A DNA stretch of 64,000 nt from Diogma glabrata (lineage: Eukaryota; Arthropoda; Insecta; Diptera; Cylindrotomidae), in contig OY856188.1 of assembly GCA_963693315.1 (NCBI GenBank), positions 223,479,725 through 223,543,724 on the forward strand, read 5' to 3'. Made by a program: the position numbers and the translations under genes. Positions 10,015-20,689 of the stretch are shown one piece after another (within the stretch, counting starts at the first letter, position 1; every line of letters starts with the position of its first letter). Below the pieces are notes generated by a model that searched no databases, was not told where the DNA came from, and was given only the letters and a program-made list of their open reading frames with translations.

Positions 10015-12867
10015 TATGTTAAATTTGGTTATCAGAAAGAGAAAAACAGACCAGGAAAAAACAACAGAATTTTACCTGGACGTGAAAAAGGACCAGACTA
10101 CCGAATCGGAACGTGGAACGTGCGCAGCCTGAGCGCTCCTGATGCTCTTATAAGTCTAGAAACAGAGGCTGAGAGGTATAGGATGGATATTATTGCTCTA
10201 CAAGAAATTAGACAGCCGATAATCGGAAAACAAGATTTGGATAGTCACTCTCTATACTGTAGTGGTTATCCTTCTCGAAGAGAATTTGGAACTGGCTTTC
10301 TTGTTGGTGCACGCATACAAGAAGCCGTGATGAAATTCATCCCGGTCAGTGAGAGGATCTGCTACCTACGTGTACGCGGTACATATAACAATATTTCTCT
10401 TATTGCCGTGCATGCACCAACTGAAGCTAAGACCGTCGACGAGAAGGATAATTTCTACATAGCACTGGAAGAGGTTATGAAACAAACACCAACACGCGAC
10501 TTCATTATGGTTCTTGGTGACTTTAATGGACAGGTTGGAAGAGATATCTCTTATGGAAATGTGGTGGGTCCCAACAGCCTGCATTTGAATTCGAATGATA
10601 ATGGTGAGAGAATGACTGAGTTTGCATTATCAAATAATTTGAGAATTGCCAGTACGTTCTTTCCGCATCGATCGATTCATAAGCAGACTTGGGTCTCACC
10701 GAATGGAAACACTCGAAATCAAATTGATCACGTTCTAGTAACAACACGTTTCTTTTCGAGCGTTCTGGATGTGCGATCCTTTAGAGGTGCATACATTGGA
10801 AGTGACCACTTCCTTGTATGTGCAATGATAAGGTTCCACTTCCCAAATCCAGGCATTCCAAAATTCAATCAACGGAAACGTTTTAAAATCTCAACATTAA
10901 AGAATGCTGAAACAGAAGAGAGATATCAAATCCATATTGCCGAAACATTGGAGAAATCAGAAACCATTAATGGAGACGTCGATAAGTCATGGTATTTGCT
11001 CAAAGATGCTGTTTTAAGCGCTGCTGAGGGAATACTTGGACGACCAGAGAACCACTCCCAGAAGCCATGGATGGATCAAGTATGCCTTGATGCGTTTCAA
11101 TACAAAAGAGATTGCTATCTGAAGTGTCTACAAGGACGCAACACCAGGTCCACGAAGGAGAATTATAAACTGGCAAGACAAGCCGTTACAAAGCTATGTA
11201 GACGAACGAAGAGAGAATGGTGGAAGAGACAGTGTAAGGAGATTGAAAGCTTCAATAAGGAACATCGATCGCGTAACTTCTTTCAACAGGTTAAAACCTT
11301 AAAGAAGGGCCCTCAAACTAGATCGACTGCTATTCAAAACGAAAATGGGGAGCGACAAGTAGACCTTAAAAATATTTTAGATACTTGGGCCGCTTATTTT
11401 GAGAATCTTCTCAACTTAAGTGACCAGCAACAAGTCGGGCGACGAGCTAAGCTTAATCGTGCGTCAAAGGTACATGTAGAAGAACCCACCAGAGAGGAAT
11501 TCGATGCGGCGCTGTCAAAATTAAAATGCAATAAAGCACCTGGTATCGATGATGTAACATCCGAAATGATTGTACATGGTGGCGAAACTCTATCCTCAAG
11601 ATTGTTTGAACTTGTTCAAATGATCTGGAGGACTGAAACCATGCCACAGGACTGGAACTCAGCTATGCTGATACCAATCCATAAAAAAGGTAATCGCCTA
11701 CAATGTGCAAACTACAGAGGAATCGCCCTCCTCTGCACAGCATATAAGATCTTTTCCTACATTTTGCTATCCAAAATCAATCCTTTTGCTGAACAACTGT
11801 TTGGAGAATATCAGTGTGGTTTCCGGCGGTGCCGAGGTACCACCGATGCACTTTTCTCGATAAGGATGATTGTGGAAAAGTGTCGAGAGTTCAACATACC
11901 TGTGTACCAACTCTTCATTGATTTCAGGCAGGCCTACGACTCTCTCGAACGAGAGACTCTATGGTCTGCTCTGGTGTCAATGGGAATTCCTGGTAAACTG
12001 GTATCACTATGCAAAATGACAGTACAGAACTCTCAATGCTGTGTACGAGTAGAGAACGAAATATCAAAGTTTTTTAAAGTCGACTCCGGTTTAAGACAAG
12101 GTGATGCTATCTCTCCTATACTTTTTAATCTAGCCTTGGAATATGTGTGCCGTCAAAAGAAACTACCGACTAATAACAATATCTTGTCAATAAACTCAGT
12201 ACAGATGATTGCTTACGATGATGATGTTGTCATCCTCGGCCGAAGTGAAGCTGTTATGAGTGAGACTTTCAAGTCGCTTGAGAGTGGTGCTAGGAAAATT
12301 GGTCTGCAAATTAACTACAATAAAACCAAACATATGAATGTTTCAAGAGAGGCTGAGAAGAAAGATTTGATGTGCGGCGATGAACGAATTGAGGGAGTTG
12401 AATCTTTTAAATATTTGGGATCAATGCTTGACTCAAACAACAGCATACTTACAGATATAAAAGCTCGAATCGCTGCAGGTAATCGAACTTTCTACTCAAT
12501 TAAACTTCTCCTTGGATCACCGTATGTATCAACTAACACCAAGCTCAAGTTATACAAGACATTGATTAGACCGGTTGTGATGTATGGGTCACAAACGTGG
12601 ACCCTTACACAAAATGACGAATCGCATTTATCTGTATTTGAGCGTAAGAGCCTACGCTACATTTTTGGTCCACTTAAGACAGACGATGGAGAGTATAGAA
12701 CCCGGTATAACTTTGAGATCAGAGACCTTCTTGAGGGTCCTGATATAATAGGTTGTATCCGTTCTAATAGGATTGCTTGGTTTGGGCATGTTCTACGAGC
12801 CGATTCACAGTCTGGAATGATTAGAAAAATGTACGTTAGTACCCCAGGGAGTGGTAGATCGCGAGGT
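10015..12867 (+). CDS. RTE-type endonuclease/reverse transcriptase (main part)
   Basis: The protein nicks target DNA and reverse-transcribes LINE RNA. The frame is open from 10015, after a stop at 10012-10014. A WNVRSL motif near 10114 marks the usual endonuclease start and lies upstream of the first in-frame ATG (10183), so the true initiation codon is uncertain. Endonuclease motifs seen: ALQEIR, LGDFNG (about 10515) and SDHFLV (about 10802). Reverse transcriptase motifs: LFIDFRQAYDSLE (about 11915), GLRQGDAISP (about 12093), and the catalytic box, which reads AYDDDVV (about 12210) where YADD is usual. No stop or frameshift is seen over about 950 codons. The reading is cut at 12867 by the Jockey-like insertion and resumes in frame at 16210. 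Proteins like this are often labelled craniofacial development protein 2-like in arthropod annotations. Confidence 0.88.
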
Positions 12868-15800
12868 TTTATTTAGCGTATGGTTTTTTTTGTGACACAT
12901 TAAAAAATTAAACTTAAAAATAGGTAGACTCTTCTATGAAATCTACCTAAAACAATACATGGATACACATTAAATGAACTTACAATCGATTTGATTGCGT
13001 GTCTTTTAAGTAAATTAAAAAGTAAAATATTTGAACATTGGGCAGTACATTTGAACATTAGATGTTTACATCGAGCGAGTCTATCCATGCTACTACATCG
13101 GGAGTTGCCAAATGGATGTCTGAGATGTTGCCATTGTAACGTCGAATTGGACACACAGTTGCAATGTGTTTTATAGTTTGTTGTGGAGCGCCGCAGTCAC
13201 ACTCAGGGGACTCTGAAATGCCCCACTTGTAGAAAGAATCAGCACAACGTCCATGATTCGTTCTTATTCGGTTTAATGTAGTCCAGGTATGACGTGGCAA
13301 ATCGAAACCAGGTTGGGTGGAAGTCGGGTTAGTAATAGAAAGGCCAGTTGTGTTGTAATGTTGCCAGGAGGTGTCCTAGGCATCCAAGATATTAAAATCA
13401 GTTGCCAGCAGGTTGCTGGCAGTTTTATGTGGAGGCTTTCTTGACTTCAATCGACAACGAGTGTGGTCACCGTAATATTCGTGCAAGGGTAACGTGGTGT
13501 TGTTGGTTACCTTTTTATGTTCACGCATGAGAGCATGCGAGCGTCTGAGTGCAGGTGGAGCGATATTGCTTAACACAGGGAGCCAAGGTAAAGGGGTGGA
13601 TATGATAGTACCACTTATAGTACGCATCGTAGCATGCAGCTGGCAGTCAACTTTTTGAGTATGAGTGCTATTCAACCAGACTGGTGCGCCATACTCAGCC
13701 ACTGAGTAAACCAGACTTAGAGCAGTTGTTCGGAGGGTAGCTGGAGTAGCACCCCATGTAGAGCCTGCCAGTTTGTGCAATATATTGTTTCTCGTTTTAA
13801 GTTTTTGTGACGTATTTTCTAGGTGGAGTTTAAAAGAAAGAGTTCTATCGAGAGTAATGCCCAGGTACTTTGGCTGTTGATTGTATTTAATGCCAGTGCC
13901 GTTAAATAACACTGATAGTTCGTGTTTTGCCAGTTTGTTGTTTAAGTGGAAACAGGAGCTCTCGGTTTTACTTAGATTGGGAAATAAACTCCACGTTCGA
14001 AAATAGTCATTCATTATCGCTAGGTCAGTTGAGAGCAAATCCTCCAAAACACCCATGTCTTTGTTTTGAGTGGCCAGGGTGCAATCATCAGCGTAACCAA
14101 ATTTCTTTGATGTTGTGTCAGGAATGTCATGGATGTACAGATTAAAAAGTAATGGCACCAGGACGGAACCCTGTGGTAAACCATTGTTAAGCATTTTAGA
14201 CCTACTGCAGGAATTATTTAGATGAACTTTGAATACACGATTACTCAGCATGTTGTTAATTAAACGCGAGATGGTGCTACAAGGTATTGCATTGAACAGC
14301 TTATATATAGTCCCAATTCGCCAGACCGTGTCATATGCTGCAGTAAGATCGATGAATACTGCGCCTGTTTTTAGTTGTTTTTGATACCCAGCTTCGATAT
14401 AGGATGTTAGAGCGAGCAGTTGGTCAGTGCAACTGCGATTGGGACGAAAACCAGCTTGTTCGACTGGGATCTGGTCATTCAATATCGGTACGATACGATT
14501 GTATATGAGCCGTTCTAGCAATTTATAGCAGGTGCTCAAAAGGGCAATCGGGCGATAGCTTCCTGGTTCATTGGATGGTTTACCTGGCTTAAGTATCGCT
14601 ATCACTTTCGTAGTCTTAAAATGTTTTGGTAGGTTGCCGGTTTCTAGGACATTCGAGAAAAATTTAGTTAGCCACTGTTTTACATTTTTTCCAGCATTCT
14701 TAAGAAATTCTGGAAAAATGCCATCGTAGCCAGCTGCTTTTCCGTTTTTTGTTTGGGACAGAGCTGATTCTAGTTCTTCGCTACTAAAAGAGTTCGCATA
14801 CTTCGATGGAGACGAGCAATTGCGCTTCATTTCTCTTAATTTGCGTTTAATTGTTCTCTTATGAAGGCGATTAATAGAAGCACGAGACATATTTACTATG
14901 TGATTTGCGATGTCCTCTGGATTTATTTCATTGTTAGCACGAGTAATTGAGTTTGAGCCACCCAGTTTCCGAAGGAGACTCCATGCTTCCCTGCTTGAAT
15001 GGGAAAAATCAATGTTTTCAACAGCCTTAATCCACTTTTGTTTTCTCGCGGCGTCCAGTGAGTATATTAAGTCATCAGCCACGTCTGCCTCACCACTACT
15101 AAGGTACTCCTCATATAATATATCGCTCTTTTTACTCCAGCCAGGAATATATTCTTCACGAAAGCCTCTTGGGATGCATTTCTTTGCAGTTGAGATGATG
15201 GCTCCAACAAATCTATCGTAATTTTTAGGAATGGGTTGGATCCAGCGAATCACTGCATCCAACTTCATCCTATATTTATCCCAATCAGCTTTGTTAAAAT
15301 TCCATCTAGGTTGAGGAGTAGAGTTAACGAGTGGAATTTGGATTTCTACCTCAAGAATTACTGGACGATGTTGAGAGCGTGGAAAACCTTGTAAGACAGC
15401 CCGAGATATTGGAATAGGGTTACGTTGTTCGTTTTTTGTGGAAAAACAGAGGTCGGGATTGTAATCACGTCGCCATCTTGCAGATCCAAAGGTTTTCAAG
15501 TCTTTCGCATCATATACCAGGAACATGTTGTTATCATCTGCCCAGTCGGTCAGTTGCACGCCATTGGTATTATTATTTGAGTAGGACCACTGAGTGTGAT
15601 GGCTATTGAAGTCACCAGCATATATTGCTGGATGATAAAATAATGGTAGAGTAGCAGCTGGCCATCCTGTATTTGGAGGCTTGTATACGTTTACAATTTT
15701 CGTGTCCGATATATCAACAACAATAAGATGTATGTCGTTGTCCGTCTGTGTAAGTACGTGTGTGCAGTTCAGGATTTCTGACTTAACATACGTGGCAGAT

Positions 15801-16201
15801 CCATATGATTGATGGTAAATAGCACTAATTAATTTGTAACCAACAATGTTTCCTCTAGAGGTAAGTTGCGCTTCATCTGCTGCATACGTTTCTTGCAGAA
15901 TTATAACGTCGATGTCGTAATCTTTTAATAATCTTTGTAAATGTTCAGTTTTTGACTTGCTTATGCCTTCAATGTTCAATTCCAAAATACGGACTGAAGG
16001 TCCAATATTTTTTGTCTTATGGTGCTGAAAAGTACCGTTGTTATTGTGATTTTGATTTTGGTTCATATTTATTTTTTTTTTTTGTTTTTTTTTTTGTATC
16101 ACAGCCAAGAGTTCGAAATGAAATGTTTGGCTACCAATTTGAAATAGACTATTTGCGTAATCCAGGGTGCAGCACGAGGAGCTTATCTATTCCACACACC
16201 C
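12868..16201 (-). mobile_element. Jockey/CR1-like LINE inserted in the RTE
   Basis: A minus-strand non-LTR element flanked by an 8-bp target duplication cgcgaggt (12860-12867 and 16202-16209). It carries only the endonuclease/RT ORF; no ORF1 (gag-like) is seen, so it is probably 5'-truncated about 90 bp upstream of ORF2. The 3' untranslated region is short (12868-13057) and ends in a weak aaataaa-type tail instead of a long poly(A). Clade assignment rests on the overall ORF2 layout and its cysteine-rich C-terminus. Confidence 0.85.
13058..16108 (-). pseudogene. Jockey-like LINE ORF2 (endonuclease/RT), one in-frame stop
   Basis: Minus-strand frame of 1,017 codons including one internal TAG (13376-13378). 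The start at 16108 begins with a lysine-rich, A-tract-encoded run; the ATG of MNQNQN, about 15 codons in, is the more natural start. Endonuclease motifs: LNIEGI, LQET, AGDFNSHH and SQHRPVILE. RT motifs: FIDLTAAYDTVW, GLPQGSVL and GYADDCTLA (catalytic ADD intact). After the TAG the same frame continues to a cysteine/histidine-rich tail (CDCGAPQQTIKHIATVCP) characteristic of Jockey-type C-termini, ending at 13058. No frameshift is needed, so a single nonsense change is the only visible coding lesion. No RNase H domain is evident. Confidence 0.85.
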
Positions 16202-16209
16202 CGCGAGGT

Positions 16210-16350
16210 AGACCACGACTACAATGGGAGACTGACGTAATAAACGACCTTAAAAAAATCGGCTGCCATGGTAATTATGTCGCTGTTGCGAATGACCGTG
16301 GTGAATATTCAAAGCTGATTAACCTGGCAACGCTCCTACATGGAGCATGA
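16210..16350 (+). CDS. RTE-type ORF, C-terminal 46 codons
   Basis: This is the continuation of the RTE reading frame beyond the nested LINE. The upstream part ends at a codon boundary after the duplicated cgcgaggt (12860-12867), and the frame resumes right after the second copy (16202-16209) with RPRLQWETDVINDLKKIG, ending LLHGA and TGA at 16348-16350. RPR..W.D.V..DL is the usual end of this protein family. The A-tail follows within 6 bases. Exact frame continuity supports one element interrupted once. Confidence 0.85.
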   Translation, partial: RPRLQWETDVINDLKKIGCHGNYVAVANDRGEYSKLINLATLLHGA

Positions 16351-16354
16351 ACGC

Positions 16355-16356
<2 letters not shown>

Positions 16357-16396
<40 letters not shown>
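16357..16396 (+). repeat. Poly(A) tail of the RTE LINE
   Basis: An uninterrupted run of about 40 A residues, directly followed by the second copy of the 11-bp target duplication. Confidence 0.9.
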
Positions 16397-16398
<2 letters not shown>

Positions 16399-16784
16399 AA
16401 TGAAAATAAATTAAAACATATACCAACCTTTTCTATATTACCATAGTCTTTCAACCGACAAGGCGATAACTAAACTATGTGTGAAATTTTTCAAACTATG
16501 TATTTCTAAAAGGGATAATACTCTTGTGAAATTTTAAAAAAATGACAGATCGGCAAATTCATGGCTACAGTACTGGCCCAATAACAATAGCCAAGTAATA
16601 TTTACCATTCATGGGCCAGTGCTTGGCCATTCAAAGGTAACAATATACTGGCTATTTTCTGTAAACCATAGATCGGCCGATGATTGGTTCTAGTATTGGT
16701 CCAGTAACAATAGCCAAGTACTGTTAACTATTAATGGACCAGTGCTTGGCCGTATGTCAATGTCTTGCAAAACATACTTGGGTA

Positions 16785-17058
16785 CCTGAAGCGGTACATC
16801 TTCCAGCATTTCCGGCAGTACTTCTTCTAAAAATTGTCGATAATTTGCACCGTTTAACCTGTTCGGTAAAAAATGTGGACCTATCAAATTATCACCGACG
16901 ATGCCACCTCAAACATGGACGGTAAATTGTTACCTATGATGGCCTTCTGCAATTTCATGTGGATTTTCTTCAGCCCATATGTGGTTATTGTGAAAATTGA
17001 AAATACCATCTCTCGAGAAAGATGCTTCATCGGTAAACAAAACTTCGGCTCCAAAATG
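16785..17058 (-). pseudogene. Mariner-like transposase, central part
   Basis: The minus-strand reading contains FTDEASF, carrying the first catalytic Asp, then HIWAEENPHEI and, after two in-frame stop codons, GDNLIGPHFLPNRLNG and FLEEVLPEMLEDVPL. This order is typical of insect mariner-like transposases in the arrangement FTDE... then IGP.FLP.RLNG...Y..FL...LP..LEDVPL. The reading breaks at 16782-16784, where the ACTGG-arm element inserted at a TA. The continuation is at 8945-9293. The two nonsense codons show that this copy has decayed. Confidence 0.8.
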
Positions 17059-17567
17059 AAGATTTTGAGAAACATTGGCGGTTCAAATGAGTCTCAAAAT
17101 CGAACTTTTTCCAGTAGGGTATAGAAGTTGGGGAGAAAAACACCCACTACCCCTTCAAAACCTTCACAAATTAAAACTTAAAAAAAATTCGCACAAAACA
17201 TAGCTTATTATGAGTAGAAAATGCTTACGAAAGCTGTTTTCTGTACGATAAACGGTTCCGGAAATATTCGCAAAAAACTACATTTTTTCATTTTCAACAC
17301 CCAACACCCTCGAAAATATTGCATTTTAAAGGGTAAGTTAGGAGAAACTTTTTTTCATATTTTTGGACGAGCTATCACATCCTGAAGTCAGGCGCATATA
17401 TTATGAAACACCCTGTATATCAGTGGCGGATTATCATACAAGTTTTAAGGCAACCGCACCAGGGCCCCGCGATTCAGGGGCCCCAAGCATAAGAAAAAAA
17501 GAAACTAAAACCAGACAAGTTTGAAATATATTTATTTTCAGGCATTAAAATTACATTTTTTCTGTAT

Positions 17568-19640
17568 TTAAGTGTCTATAATTTCATCAAATTTAATTTC
17601 GTCCAAAATTTCATTGTAAATAGAAAGAATGGATAAATCGTTCAAACGATCATTACTCAAAGTATTACGCAAATAACTTTTGATTAACTTCAGTTTTGAA
17701 AATGGTCGTTCGCCTATAACATTATCGACAAACATGCATAAAAACATTCGTAATAAAATATCGATATGCGGCAAAGTGGTGGAAAGATTATTATTGGACA
17801 TTGTTTTGTACATCGATTTATAATTTAAATTATCAAATGTGAAATAATTTTTGGCAAATTGACATTCGTCAATCAATTGATTTGCATTGAGATCTTTTGG
17901 GTATTTTACGGTTATTGTTCTGCAAGAATTAGCAATTTCTTCATCACTCATTAAATTTAGATGTATCAAAAACGAGTGCTGGCTATCGAGATCTTCATAA
18001 TCTTTAGCACGCTCTCTCAGATTGTAAAGAAAAGCCTTTATAATTGGCTTGAACAACGATTTTTCAAGGTGGTCTTTTCTCAAGGTGGTCTTGTTCCTCT
18101 AGACAAAGTGCTTGTGACGTTGAGCAAGTTTGAATATTATTTGCGGTTTGAATATTAGATGAAACAGAATTTAAAAGCTGACAGGCATCATCAAAAATTT
18201 TGTTGTAATCTTTATTTTCCAAATCTGTAACTATTAAATCAAACAGTTTTTTGTCACCGAGACAGTTAAATTAGATTTTTGTAATGCTCGATTCAATAAA
18301 CTAAACTTGGTTAGTACACTTTTCCAGAGGACAAGCATCAAGATATTTTCGAATTGACATAGTTTTTTTTATCAAACCTGTTACAACCTCTTTGTTATCA
18401 TCACTGAAGCTTTCCTAATATAGGAAAGATTTTAAAACATGCAACACTTTCAAATAACAAGAATGTAAAACGTGAACTGATTCGTATCCAGCTGACCATC
18501 TCGTTCCAGTTGCTCTCTTTAACATGTATTCGCTATTTTTGGTTAATTGTTCTTGTAATCGATTCCATCGAAAAGGGAAATATACGAAAAATCCATAAAG
18601 TTTTTCAACCATATCAAAAAACTTAGTTGCAGCAGTATTGCCAGAAACACTATATTTACCGACTAAATTTAATGAATGAGCAGAGCAAGGGACAAAAAAT
18701 GCTGTTTCATTTGTTTGACGAATCAATCTTTGTAGGCCACCATAAATACCTGCCATATTGGAAGCGTTGTCATGTGACTGGCCTCAATTATCAATTATCA
18801 ATTATCAGCTGACAATTATCAATGTTTATTTCGTTTTCAATGTAGAATTTCATAATGATGTCAAAAAGATAATTCGATGTATGACCTTCGATTTCAATAA
18901 ATGAAATAAATCGTTCACAAATGGTATTACTTTTAACATATCGAACACAAAAAGACAACTGGTCTGTATGGCTCACATTCTGAGTGGAATCGACACTAAA
19001 CGAATAATATCGAGACTCTATAATTTCCGAAACAATGTGATTTTTAACATGTTTTGCCATGATAGAGATGAATTCTTCACAAATTGTGCTTGAAAGATAC
19101 GATGCTTTTCCTAAAAATATTCCGAATAATAAAAAAAAATCATTGTCAATGTTACATGAAAAGAGTGTAGGTACCTTTTCCTTTATTGCCAAAACGAGAA
19201 ATATGTTCTTGTAAAAAGGGATAAAATTTAGCCAATAATTCAAGAAAGTTTCCATTGTGTTTTGATCCTAAAATTTCATCGTGACCACGAAAAGCAAGTC
19301 CTTGTGATGCAATTTTAGTTGTGTTATTAAAAGATTTCTCGAAAGTAAGTTCATTTTTGATACGCATTTTATGTGTAAAATTATTGGTTATGTGATACTT
19401 AGACTCTTCATGCTTCGAAATGTGATGAATTATTCCAATTATTGAATCTTTTTAATGAAAATGCTTGCGATTTTCCATTCAAATCACCAAATAAACGGCA
19501 TACAAAACAAAAACCTTCTTCGGCTGACCGGGAATGTATTAGCCAATCTCGTTTAATTTTTGTTGCATTTGTGAGTTTTCTATAAAAATGAAACTCAGTG
19601 AATTTTCGACCATATTTTCCAGCATTTTTCATTGCATCTA
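17568..19640 (-). pseudogene. hAT transposase relic (TTF zinc finger, DUF4371-like, hAT dimerisation)
   Basis: Read right to left on the minus strand, in pieces. 19632-19408: a TTF-type zinc-finger-like start with DWLIHS...FCFVCRLFG and FNNWNN. 19367-19152 and 19255-18791: KIASQGLAFRGH, then YYSFSVDSTQNVSHTDQLSF, typical of DUF4371-containing, ZMYM1-like hAT transposases. 18756-18415: FFVPCSAHSLNLVGK and TRWSAGYESV. 18083-17568: the C-terminal dimerisation region with a RPFSKLKLIKSYLRNTLSNDRL motif near the end. Frameshifts separate the pieces and the stretch 18090-18410 is badly degraded. The transposase of this class cuts the element at its ends; here it is dead. Confidence 0.82.
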
Positions 19641-19649
19641 TGTTTTGAC

Positions 19650-20689
19650 ACGCAAAGGCACCTAAGAAACTAACTGTATAATAGTACTTTATTGTTGAGA
19701 TGTTTAATGAACTAGCTTATTTTCGATCAAAAGTTTACAATGCGAGCGAGCAATGAGCATTGCAAATTTGTGAGAAAATAAAATTCATTAAACACGAAAG
19801 CAATACGACGTTTTGCTCTTCCGACAGAGAAGCATGTTTTGATTTAAAAATAAAATTAATTGATAAAATAAATAAAACGAATAAAGAGGACATCTTTATA
19901 GTAAATGAGGACGGAGGACCTTCTTGCTCCAATCCTATCGAAAAGAGGACACAAAATAATCTATTGGCTGATCACTATACAAAACTAATCGATCAAATTA
20001 AGCATGAAGTGAAACTCGACCATAACATTAAGTTAATTTAAAATACAACAGGTGAAAAACTTGTACTTGTTGACAGCCTATGTTATGAAACATATACAGC
20101 TAAAAAAAAATCATGTAAAACCCCGCCTTTATTGAAATGCAACTAATCTTCCAAATTTCAAAGGAATCGATCCAGTACTTAAGGATATTACCTATTTTGA
20201 ACAAACGAACATTTACATTTTTATTTATATAGAAGAAGATAGATAGAAGAATATTTATTGAAATTCTATTAAAAGTTTATTGCAACACTAATCTTTATTT
20301 ACTTTTTTTACTGAAAATAATAATTAAAAGTATTCTTTTTACTAATTGAAATAAAATAAATCTGACTAAAGTCTAATTTAAATATTTTGTTTATATTTAT
20401 TTCAATAACTTTTCTAAAAAAAGTGTTTTAGTTATTCTATTTTCTAGAGTATCGGTACTACACCGGTAACGTGAGAAACTTTGTCAATATTGGCAAAACG
20501 GAAATTTTGGAAGCGCTACTCTCGATGTAAATATGTTATTGATTACTTTCATTTTGAAAAGTTATCGTTCAGCTGGGAACGATAACGGTAACAGTATTGA
20601 CATCGAGCCTAATTTTATAGAAATAAAAAAAATAATCAACAATCTTTACAAACAATCTTTACAACAATCCTTACAACAATCGAATCAAC
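19650..20689. other. Non-coding interior of hAT element
   Basis: A/T-rich. A plus-strand frame at 19760-20041 (93 codons, lysine/isoleucine-rich) has no recognisable motif and I do not call it a gene. A more complex segment at 20445-20620 contains gtatcggtac and ccggtaacg motifs of unknown origin. Confidence 0.35.

Larger units (their letters stand above)
9687..16396 (+). mobile_element. RTE-clade LINE, split by a Jockey-like LINE
   Basis: The element is flanked by an 11-bp target duplication gaaatgaaaat (9676-9686 and 16397-16407). A comparatively G/C-rich 5' leader (9687-10014) precedes a long open frame with endonuclease and reverse transcriptase. The 3' end has a very short untranslated tail and about 40 A residues (16357-16396), typical of RTE/BovB-like LINEs. 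The frame is interrupted near its C-terminus by a second LINE at 12868-16201. Without that insert the element is about 3.4 kb and appears nearly full length. Confidence 0.88.
9296..16782. mobile_element. 'ACTGG-arm' non-autonomous DNA element, split by an RTE LINE
   Basis: Inserted in the mariner transposase at a TA (TA at 9294-9295 and 16783-16784; removing the insert leaves one TA and rejoins the transposase). Both tips begin CCCA (cccatacaagg on the left; cccaagtatg read inward on the right). The arms are packed with actgg/ccagt and tggcc motifs: at least eight at 9313-9460, and many at 16560-16755. Inside are A/T stretches, three ctccgcc repeats (9573-9597) and a core gataactaa...atgtgtgaaat (16465-16540) that recurs at 41920-42000. 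Without the RTE insertion the element is about 0.75 kb. It has no coding sequence. TA duplication suggests mobilisation by a Tc1/mariner-type transposase; this is inference. Confidence 0.7.
8357..17415 (-). mobile_element. Mariner-like (Tc1/mariner) element, split by nested insertions
   Basis: The terminal inverted repeats start cagggtgtttcataa at 8357 and end ttatgaaacaccctg at 17415, with TA just outside each end. The inverted repeats are about 350 bp long (8357-8706 versus 17069-17415), long for mariner. Between them lie two pieces of a decayed DDE transposase on the minus strand: the middle part at the right (16785-17050) and the C-terminal part at the left (8945-9293). Everything between 9296 and 16782 is a later insertion. 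The N-terminal DNA-binding half of the transposase is missing: the right inverted repeat runs almost straight into the first catalytic motif, so the element was already internally deleted. The element cannot be autonomous now. Confidence 0.85.

Noticed and set aside
12900..13154. 84-codon frame antisense in the LINE 3' region
   Set aside because: It is on the same strand as the LINE but in another frame, overlapping the true C-terminus; a shadow.
19760..20041. 93-codon plus-strand frame in the hAT element
   Set aside because: Lys/Ile-rich, no recognised motif, antisense to the transposase relic; insufficient support.
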